Below are positions 7,835-14,765 of a stretch of 14,765 bases of DNA, piece by piece. The DNA is from Paramacrobiotus metropolitanus. Lineage: Eukaryota; Tardigrada; Eutardigrada; Parachela; Macrobiotidae. Numbering within the stretch: the stretch's first letter is position 1; each line of letters starts with the position of its first letter. Both the position numbers and the translations under genes were made by a program. The stretch lies in the NCBI RefSeq assembly GCF_019649055.1, contig NW_026570722.1, positions 1 through 14,765 of the forward strand, written 5' to 3'. The notes below the pieces were generated by a model. The model was not told where the DNA came from. It was given only the letters and a program-made list of their open reading frames with translations, and ran no database searches.

Positions 7835-7840
7835 TTTATT
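7835..7840 (-). terminator. Polyadenylation signal AATAAA for the large minus-strand gene
   Basis: TTTATT on the plus strand reads AATAAA on the minus strand, ~570 nt past the stop at 8410. It is separated by four bases from the opposite-strand signal, so the two transcripts would overlap if both are used. Confidence 0.4.
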
Positions 7841-7888
7841 GTGATTAATTTTGTAAATCGAGCAAAGTTTAGGTGTATTTTATGACCG

Positions 7889-7955
7889 ACCGTGACACTA
7901 CACTTTTGTACTCAACCACTTCACGGTCAAAATTTGTTTGTTTCCGTGCCACGGT
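7889..7955. repeat. Three-copy palindrome array (7889, 7915, 7943)
   Basis: Spacing is 26 and 28 bp. The last copy (TCCGTGCCACGGT) has one mismatch. The first two are degenerate, one with only the left arm and the other with only the right arm intact. Confidence 0.75.
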
Positions 7956-8407
7956 CAGTATTTGGTTTGCCATAGGTAGTAATGGATAATTGGCACCAAG
8001 ATTGAGTGTAAAACGCACCTGCACCACCTGCAAGGCCCATATTTTGCTGCATACATACATTGCGTTGTGCCAGTGATTTTAATAGAAACAAAACCAATTC
8101 AGCCCTTTAAAATCAAATGCAGACGACTTCGGCAGATCGCAGGACTTTAAACTAACAAATATCTACCCAAAAATCGAAACCGAAACGAGATTACAGACTT
8201 CCACAGTGTTCTGCTTGAAACTGACGAATAGCATTATAAAAATCAGCTTATAATTATAAAAATGGGCAATGAAACAATGTACAATGCACACCATAATGCA
8301 CAATGGATTACTGACACTGAAAAACTGAAGCAAAATATTCTGCACATTAAAGTAAAAAACTAAAATCATAAGACAGCAAACAAAAAGGGCTGGAAAGCAT
8401 CTCGCAA

Positions 8408-8415
8408 ACTTACTC
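8408..8415 (-). promoter_or_regulatory. Stop codon overlapping a perfect splice donor
   Basis: The TAA stop (8412-8410) sits inside GTAAGT (8413-8408). If spliced, the mRNA would lose this stop and continue in phase 2. No convincing downstream exon was found, so the unspliced stop is the working model. Confidence 0.5.
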
Positions 8416-11400
8416 ATTCAGTTTTTCATTTACCCAACTGCGCAATCCTGTCAACTTCTTCGATTGCAACACCAGTTTAAAATCTTTAACGAATCCGTCA
8501 ACCGGATGCTGAAGTCCCACGGATTCTTTAACTGCATCTATGTTGTACTCGTCGGGATCAAGAAACCGAAAATGGATATCGTCATCTTCGATTGATTCGT
8601 CGGACAGCATTGGGGTTTTTCTCGTACAAATATACTTCGTTTTTCTGCTCGTATATTCACCCAACCGATAATAATGGCTCAGCAAGTTGGGGTTTGGTTC
8701 GTTGTCTGGCAACACCCTGAAACAGATCTCCACAGACTGCTTCCTTCGCCTTGGTCCAGATGAAATAATCCTTTTGTGCATCAGGATTAACTGCAACAGT
8801 TTTACATCTAACTTACAGCCGTGTCACGGTTAAACATTGGTGCTCTGGCGCGGCATTTAATACTTACATATCCGCCCGGGCTCTTAGTTCCAGCAGCTGC
8901 AAGCGATTGCTTAGCGTTAGCCTTCGGGTTGATCGCTTCATCACCTTTTACAACAGATCCGTCGCCTTCGTCACCATTCGGGTCGACCGCTTGATCACCA
9001 TTTTCTTCAGATCCACTCCCTTCGTCATCATTATTTTCATCGTCGGAGCATTCACTGTCATCTGACCCCGCAGGCTGCGATCCTGTCTTGTGAACTGCGG
9101 CAGGCAATGGATTGGACGCGTCTCGATGTGCATCATCTGGATTGGACGCGTTTGCATGTGCATCAGGTAACTCCGATACCGCGGATCGTTCTCCAGCCGG
9201 TGCTGGCCGGAACTGAATTTGAAGCTCACCAGGCGTATACGAGCTCGCTCGATTTGCTCTAGCCGGTGCTGGCCGGAACTGAATTTGAAGCTCACCAGGC
9301 GTATACGAGCTCGCTCGATTTTGCTGGGAAACCTGTGGAGACGCACCCGGAATTTCAGACACTGCCCGCGACTGGCCGCCAAGTGGTGCATGTGTACGAT
9401 TCGCATATTCAGGTCCCTTCCATGATGAAACAAAATTTCTGGAGGATTTCGGGAATCGTAAATTCGTGAGCGAAGGGTCATTCGGGAGAACATTGTTGGC
9501 AACATTCAACGATTCACTGAGTAGATTCAGAAAACTCTGGCTGCTTGGCTGAATTGCAAATACTTCGGACTCAACATCAATTTCGTGGGAAACACCCAAA
9601 TCAACGTAGATATCTGTTGGGTTTAGACTGCCAGTTTCGTTGCTCAATGGGATGCTAGAAATGAGGCTGGGAGATGGCGGTTTGGGTGGAACGCCCCCCG
9701 AAAGTGCACGCGACTCCGTCTGGCCCCCATCATTGTCGCGAACCGGAGAATTCGCGAATTGGTTAGCTGCGTTGTCGCTGGGTAGCTGATATTCCTCGGA
9801 AACGGGTTCTTCCGCTTCGGAAACAGTGCTCAAATCTTCTGCGCCAGTACCTTCATTAAAGTTGTCGTCAGCGGCACCAGTTCCGGGAGTCCGCTGCTGT
9901 TTGCGCGATCTGCCAGAAGGATCGACATCTTCACATCTTCTTTTGGGTGTTGACGGCAAAGGCGAATGCCTACTACGTGGAGAAGATGTGGCGGAGACTC
10001 TCTCCTGGTTAGACGACAAAGGACGCTGTGGCTGGTCCCACCAGTGTCTAAGCATAAATTGGAAGTTCTGATCGATGGTGTGACCTTCCATAGAGATTTT
10101 TCTTGCGTCGCTAGCCCTTCCGACGTACCGAGGATGAGTGAGCTTATCCTGCAATACCAAACGTACAGCTCAAATGGTGCCGCAAAACAGCAATCCATCA
10201 ATAACGTGACACGGTGAGTTACTACAGTGTAGCCGTGTTATGGTAGAGTTGGTGCAATGTATAGCCGCGCCACGGCAAATGTGCTTTAGGTCACACTGCA
10301 GCTTTGAATCAGATTAAAATGGGCGTCACACTTACCGTAAACAGCAAAAGGTGGTGCGCACGGAAATAGGCAAACAATGGGTACTGTGATTTGGGGAATT
10401 GGCACATCCCCAGGTGCCAGCACTTGTTCATTAGGACAAGGGACTGGAAATTTCTGGGCACTCCAAAAGCCGCGCTGGACGCATTTGACTATTGTGCACA
10501 GAAATATTATGCGCGCTTATTGACTACGAGCGTCAGTGCAACCTACCTTAGCAAACACTGCTGGCAATTTTACTTTGTGGTCTACCGTCAAATCTGTCAG
10601 TGGTTCGGTGCTGTCCGGATCGAAAGAAAACTTGGGAGGCTTTTTCGTTCTATAAGACACCATCAGCTCTTGCCGTACCAACTCCAACGTGAAATTTACC
10701 CTTCGCACATCATTGCCCATCGCAAATGCAAGCAGCAATGCACTGGCCAAGGGAATGCACTGGCTAGGCTGCTGCTCTTGCACTAATAACTGGGTGATCG
10801 TAATTTCCGTTCCCGCTTTCAGGCCGGTCAACGCCGCAAAAACTCTATAAAGGGATTTAGGTGGCGGGTTGTTACAGGTATCCCAAAAGTAATAGCACTG
10901 CTCTTTTTTGTCGTTAAGGATTCTTGCGAAGGTAACAACGTGTTCGCCAACGACCAGGATCTGGACGCTACGAATGCCAATCATAAATCTGTTACGGAGG
11001 ATGTCGCACATCAGGGTAATGAAGGCATCGCATCCGCCCAGCCCGGGATACCACATCCGTGCGAGCATGCAGACAAGGCTCGCAAACGGAACAGTATTCG
11101 GCATGACACCTTCTGCCAAAAACATCTCTGTCATTTCACCGGAAATCTGTAGTTCGGGAATTGCATCGGGGGAATCAATAAAGGCTGTCTCTGGCAGCAG
11201 CAGATTCTCTTGACCGTAGTAAAGTTCGTATCCGCCCTCGAATCCGACAAAACTGGTTGGGTATGTGTGCTCTTCGAACAGTTGGTACATATGCCCTAAC
11301 TTCGCCCGGATTTTTGCATTCATCTCCGTTTCCTTCGCCGAATCGGTAATTTTGAAACCAGGCTAAAAAAATGCAATGCATTAAAACAGTTAAACAAGCG

Positions 11401-14400
11401 GAATAACCAGCTAACCGTGGCACGGTAGCTATTTGGCAAAGGTTTTTTCAAACGCTGTGGCACGGTCGTAGATTAAGGCAAGCGCCATAACGATTAGTCA
11501 CCCCAGTACGTAAACTTATGCAACGGAGGTACGATAACATGACTGAAATACGGCACAAATTTACTTCGACCCGCACGGATCCGAAAGACGATGATACCAC
11601 ATTGGTAAAAAGCTGGAACCAAGCACACATACAGCAATGTATGAAAACAGTCAAGTTTTCGTGTAACTTACGTTATCGAAAGGACAGGATTTGTCAGTGA
11701 CACGATTCCACGCGTATCTATCGGAAACCGGCATACGACGTGAGCCCATCAAGCACAGACTTCCGGCGGCATTTTGGATGTCCCTTAAAACCGGAATCCC
11801 GGAATCTGCCATCGCTTTATCAATTGCGTCCATATTGCCGGTGCAAAGCAGTTCGTCGATCTGATGAACTGCAGCCGACAGGGCATCGCCCATTGATGCA
11901 GATGGATTTACATGAACAGGCGCGCCAGCAGCAGGAGCAAGCTGGACAGGTAGTTGACTTCGGAAAACTTTGTCTGCGTCGTGACGCGTGATTGGAAAGC
12001 AAATCGAAGACACATCAGGATCTTTATCGTAACGGTCTATTACCAGTGTGCACTCGGGGTTGTTGACTTCGTCGATTTTAGCTCGCAAAGCAGAGCTATC
12101 AACTTTGCCTACCAGGAATGCTAATCAATTATTCATCACAGGAATTAACCGCACAGAGTGCAAATTTGCAACTTACAGTCTGCTAAGCGCTTCATATCCC
12201 CACGAATCCAGCCAATAAGTTGGTGGATACTAAATCCATCAACACGTTCTGCCGCTGTCAGATGGTAAATTTCTGAAAAAGTGTGAACATAAATGATTTC
12301 GGAATTGACCGTGGCCCGGTTGAGTAGTAAGGGCCGAGAATACTGTATACCGTAACACGGCTATCGTTAATCGGCTAGCATGACACGATCTTACTGGCTA
12401 GCAAATGTTCGGATACCATAGAAAACGGAAAACTGGTTCTAAACTGAAAATTGTACAACGTAAGTGAAGTGTTAATTGTTTGCCATACTTTTTTCTTCTT
12501 CAAGATTGACGGCGCCTTCGAGCTTCAAATCCAGCAAATAGGCCGCTCGAACACACTGAGAAAGAATCCGAAGTGCTGTAACGCATTCCTGTAGGATGCA
12601 AGCTTTCGCATTATTCTGAGTTGAAGCTGGATTGGGAGGCTTTTTGAGGCACTGGAAACAATGATAAGAAATTCCCCAAAGTTTTCTGTCCTCCATTGGA
12701 TCGTCATCCTTTTTTATAAGGTTATAAGAGCGCTTATCAAACAGTTCTAGGAAGTCCGCAACAATTTTTAGCAAGTCCGGAGAACCGCGAAGTTCCAGGA
12801 TCGTCTTAACGAAACAATTCCAAGTTACATCGGTGATCAGAGAGAAAAAACGTCCGGTCAAAATTTTGTCGCTTGTCGCAGGGCTTGGCTCCTTGGCTAT
12901 TTTTTTGCGTCGAAACTTAAAGTAGGTATTGGCGAGGTGAAGCATAACTTCAGGCACCTCGACCTTCGAATTCTTTTCCACCATGTGAAGTGCAGTAAAG
13001 AAAGGATCAGCAGCGTTAGCGGGGAATTGGCCGCGTTCAAACTCTGGGTCGGAAATTTGGTATCCATAGCGATCCAAAACGTTTGTCAGCGGCGATGCAA
13101 TGATGTTGACCTAGCAACAAAGTTTATCAATGATCTGCAGAATCTGAGCTGCGGTGACCTACACAAACTTGCAGGTGTAAACCCGTGTCATGGCCTTATG
13201 TTGGGCTCTATAACCGTGCCACGGTGTGCCAACAGCGGGCTTTTAAGCTATTACACGGTTTGTGACCGTGACACGGCTGAGACGTGACAAACTGAAACTT
13301 TTGCATTTAAACAAGAAAACGGCGTTAGAACAAAAAACGAACTAATTTTGCTCTGAATACTTGTAAGGTTGGACACTAAACAGAAGCCTTATCCCAACAC
13401 CTTAAAACCAGAGAGTATGTAAAAAAATTAGAATTCTACAAGTCGTAAAACGATGGTCAAGTAAAAAGTCATACTCCGACCTAAGAAGGAGGAGGGCATA
13501 TAATAACTCAGCGCAACTTACGAGAATAGTCATGGGACCCTTCCTTCTTGAGGGATCCATTGCTTGCTCTTTTATCGCCCTGATCTGGTCCAGCTCTTGT
13601 GCTATCTCGATCCCAACAAGACGGTTTAAAGGGCGCAGCTTCACGCCCTCTAAGCAGGGTGGATCTGCCTTTTGCGCAAACATGTCCGCAGGTGCTCGTG
13701 GTGGTAGACTCTTGAGGAATTCAGCGTATGCTGCAGGATCAATCGGTTCAGCATCCACCGCCGCAAATCGCTCATCCGAGTGGATCTTGACAAGCTTGGC
13801 GTTCTCTGACACAGTACTGATATGGTCTTTGTACAGGCGGTAAAGAGCCCCAGATTTGTTCACAAAACGGAATGGGGTAGCTGGGACAAGATCGCGCAGA
13901 TAGACTTCGAAGGTCCGATACGCCTGAAAATTCAAACAATGTGGCTGCAAACAAGTAACATACAGTAGGACGGCTATTTCACCTTTGGTTCGAAGTGATA
14001 AAATGTTTGCTTCACGACGCCTTTTCGCTTTTTTTTAGCTTTAGCACCGCCTTCAGCTTCATCTGCCGTCTCTTCGTCATCTCCTCCGTCATCACCTCCG
14101 TCATCACCTTCGTCATCACCTTCGTCCTCTGAATTCTGAAACGCGTTCGAATCTTCGTTCGGATAATCCGGATCAGCATCTGTGTCATCCTCATCATCTG
14201 AGACAAGCTTTTTTTGACGGGAACTCGCCTTGGCCTTCGGAGCCCTACTTCTCGTTCGCCTAACTGTCGTCCCCCGATTCTTAGAGATATCTTCCTTCTG
14301 ACGCGTTTTTGGCTGAGCTTTTCCCGTTCGGGGCTGCATCTCGCGCTTGTCCGCGGTGTCTGCCTGCTTCTGAAGTGGCATCCTGCTCTTACGAGCGCGG

Positions 14401-14438
14401 TTCGTCGCCGTAGGTTTCTGTGGCGAAGTCGTCCCCAT
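8410..14438 (-). CDS. Eight-exon gene for a ~1500-aa protein with a diverged Ulp1/C48-like cysteine protease region
   Basis: Exons on the minus strand are 14438-13983, 13923-13522, 13110-12489, 12272-12177, 12120-11672, 11362-10547, 10148-8868 and 8790-8410. Every intron is GT-AG (59, 411, 216, 56, 309, 398 and 77 nt) and phases agree at every junction, giving 4503 nt and 1500 aa ending in TAA. The ATG at 14438 follows an in-frame TAA 9 nt upstream. Residues 1-152 are Lys/Arg-rich and then very acidic. Residues 153-675 are folded-looking but unrecognised. Residues ~676-947 resemble a Ulp1 peptidase. Residues 948-1374 are Ser/Pro/Asp/Glu-rich, with a bipartite-looking basic cluster (KRRC...RSRKQQR) that could be a nuclear signal. 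Residues 1375-1500 form a compact C-terminal segment. Fragments of this gene recur in the left 3 kb, so it belongs to a multicopy family. Function is unknown; SUMO or ubiquitin deconjugation, or a transposon-derived role, is only a possibility. Confidence 0.82.
8818..8830. repeat. Palindrome in intron 7 of the large gene
   Basis: GCCGTGTCACGGT, one mismatch, in an intron of only 77 nt. A very degenerate second copy may lie at about 8842. Confidence 0.8.
9195..9326 (-). repeat. 66-bp tandem duplication in exon 7 (22-residue repeat)
   Basis: Units 9195-9260 and 9261-9326 are nearly identical and in frame. Each encodes RASSYTPGELQIQFRPAPA with a short linker, inside the low-complexity part of the large protein. 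The near-absence of differences points to a recent duplication. Confidence 0.95.
10203..10276. repeat. Three-copy palindrome array in intron 6 of the large gene
   Basis: Copies at 10203-10215, 10232-10244 and 10264-10276 are spaced 29 and 32 bp and have one, three and three arm mismatches. Confidence 0.8.
10547..11362 (-). other. Exon 6 of the large gene: Ulp1/C48-like cysteine protease region
   Basis: This exon encodes residues 676-947. A His in EHVVTFAR (about residue 816) is followed by an Asp in YYFWDTC (about 836), Gln residues in VQEQQPSQC, and a Cys (about 877) that begins a hydrophobic helix (CIPLASALLLAFAMG). The order His-Asp-Gln-Cys, the spacing (His to Cys about 61 residues) and the helix after the Cys match the C-terminal half of Ulp1-type proteases found in SUMO proteases and in many animal transposons. 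The match is imperfect. The usual Asp-Cys-Gly is Gln-Cys-Ile and the usual Trp after the His is Val, so the enzyme may be inactive or altered. The assignment is by eye from motif order, without a profile search. Confidence 0.55.
11338..11390 (-). repeat. Duplicate of the start of intron 5, spanning the exon 6 acceptor
   Basis: On the minus strand this reads ACTGTTTTAATGCATTGC, then TTTTTTTAGCCTGGTTTCAAA and ATTACC. It parallels 11651-11598 (ACTGTTTTCATACATTGC, then GTGCTTGGTTCCA and TTTACC). Both ends of the same intron therefore carry related ~53-bp segments. The exon 6 acceptor and first codons lie inside the copy. Confidence 0.55.
11414..11466. repeat. Palindrome pair in intron 5 of the large gene
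   Basis: ACCGTGGCACGGT (perfect arms, 11414-11426) and GCTGTGGCACGGT (11454-11466), 40 bp apart. Confidence 0.88.
11598..11651 (-). repeat. Start of intron 5, partner of 11338-11390
   Basis: This lies ~20 nt after the exon 5 donor. It is also the best conserved part of the pseudogene copy at 12-575 (positions ~470-530), which is unusual for intron sequence. Confidence 0.55.
12107..12122 (-). promoter_or_regulatory. Two in-frame alternative acceptors for exon 5
   Basis: TTGATTAG (exon from 12120) and CCTGGTAG (exon from 12108) are 12 nt apart and both preserve frame. They would differ by four residues (the first gives S-F-L-V-G, the second C). The pseudogene copy at 12-575 keeps the second acceptor but has TTGATTGAG at the first. 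Confidence 0.55.
12308..12389. repeat. Three-copy palindrome array in intron 3 of the large gene
   Basis: ACCGTGGCCCGGT (12308-12320), ACCGTAACACGGC (12349-12361) and degenerate AGCATGACACGAT (12377-12389), spaced 41 and 28 bp. Confidence 0.82.
13213..13277. repeat. Palindrome pair in intron 2 of the large gene
   Basis: ACCGTGCCACGGT (perfect arms, 13213-13225) and ACCGTGACACGGC (13265-13277), 52 bp apart, with a right half site (ACACGGT) between them. Confidence 0.9.
14083..14130 (-). repeat. 12-bp tandem repeat encoding an acidic DDGG/DDEG tract
   Basis: Four 12-bp units (CCTCCGTCATCA type on the plus strand) lie in exon 1 of the large gene and give the Asp/Glu/Gly tract near residue 110-130. 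Confidence 0.85.
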
Positions 14439-14579
14439 TGCACCAGCTTAAACGTTGGCCATGCTATCGTCACAGTACCAGCAAAACAGCGTTCCAGTTA
14501 AAAGCTTCCGTTAATAGTATCAAGCCACTCGTAGCCACAATAAAAATTTAAATCGTCGCACTCACGATGCTAATACTAA
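14439..14579 (-). promoter_or_regulatory. Probable 5' untranslated region of the large gene
   Basis: There is no open frame continuous with the ATG: an in-frame TAA lies 9 nt upstream of it. No clear splice acceptor or core promoter motif can be named. The assignment rests on position alone. Confidence 0.35.
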
Positions 14580-14709
14580 TACCGTGCAACGGTTGACAGA
14601 CGTTGTTCAGCTTGTTCCGTGCAACGGCAGCGAGTGAGTCATAGCTTTGCCTGTACTACTTCACTGCACCGCACTACTGCGCTGCACATTGTGTGCACTG
14701 AAAATGTGG
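14580..14709 (-). repeat. Upstream region of the large gene, shared with 2576-2708
   Basis: This is the partner copy of the repeat at 2576-2708. It starts about 140 bp upstream of the start codon at 14438, so it probably belongs to the 5' untranslated or promoter region. It contains two degenerate copies of the 13-bp palindrome (14581-14593 and 14616-14628). No TATA box is evident. Confidence 0.7.
14581..14628. repeat. Palindrome pair upstream of the large gene
   Basis: ACCGTGCAACGGT (14581-14593) and TCCGTGCAACGGC (14616-14628), 35 bp apart. Both share the variant CAACGG right arm. The related pair in the copy at 2576-2708 is further diverged (CCGTTACGCGGAA, CCGTTGCGCGGAG). Confidence 0.8.
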
Positions 14710-14765
14710 CCTGTTAGGGACTTGCTGTTTAGAAAACTCGCGCTAGAACTTTACTGGGTATGTTT

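Larger units (their letters stand above)
7621..8409. other. Convergent intergenic region
   Basis: Probable 3' untranslated regions of both large genes lie here, with head-on polyadenylation signals at 7825-7840 and a palindrome array at 7889-7955. An 84-residue minus-strand frame (8163-8417) is very hydrophobic and AT-rich, has no independent support, and is probably 3' untranslated sequence. No other gene was seen. Confidence 0.5.

Noticed and set aside
8163-8417. 84-residue hydrophobic minus-strand open frame as a separate membrane protein gene
   Set aside because: It starts inside the large gene's stop and donor region, is AT-rich without charged boundaries, and fits 3' untranslated sequence better.
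9219-9469. Plus-strand open frames across exon 7
   Set aside because: They are shadows of the minus-strand coding exon and of its 66-bp duplication.
10391-11213. Plus-strand open frames opposite exon 6
   Set aside because: They are antisense to a phase-consistent exon and have no independent splice or start evidence.
1-14765. tRNA, rRNA or other structured RNA genes
   Set aside because: None was recognised by eye on either strand. A covariance-model search would be the proper test.

Overview
The window is eukaryotic, and almost certainly from an invertebrate animal. Two multi-exon genes can be assembled through GT-AG introns with matching phase at every junction. One encodes a secreted or membrane-anchored protein with immunoglobulin (Ig) and fibronectin type III (FN3) folds, which points to Metazoa. 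The shortest introns are 56-59 nt. A compact-genome animal such as a nematode would fit, but that placement is inference and I could not identify the species.

Layout. Positions 1-2950 are a graveyard of broken sequence. It holds an inverted pseudogene copy of one exon of the large right-hand gene (12-575), two copies of a ~200-bp dispersed repeat (660-878 and 1718-1905), an internally deleted HSP90 pseudogene on the minus strand (2006-2386), and scrambled fragments of the large gene (2576-2708, 2826-2930, possibly 1034-1100). Positions 2950-4018 have no convincing gene. Positions 4019-4241 (minus) hold the first coding exon of a probable small secreted protein. It is divergent from a five-exon plus-strand gene at 4643-7405, predicted at 469 aa: signal peptide, two Ig-like domains, one FN3 domain and a hydrophobic C-terminus. 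An exact 89-bp tandem duplication lies in the ~400-bp divergent interval. Positions 8410-14438 (minus) hold an eight-exon gene predicted at 1500 aa. It carries a highly diverged Ulp1/C48-like cysteine protease region in exon 6 and long acidic or low-complexity tails. The two large genes converge, with head-on AATAAA signals at 7825-7840.

The most unusual signal is a dispersed 13-bp palindrome, consensus ACCGTGNCACGGT. It has six copies with perfect arms and roughly twenty degenerate ones. It lies in introns and between genes and in none of the assigned coding exons. Copies come in pairs or short arrays, often 26-32 bp apart, with a nearly regular four-copy array at 7440-7534 (27, 28 and 27 bp). 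In the large gene, the 56- and 59-nt introns lack it and all five longer introns contain it. This suggests a short mobile or expandable element, or a dimeric-protein binding site spread through non-coding DNA. The large gene itself belongs to a family whose exons and introns have been copied and shuffled locally at DNA level.
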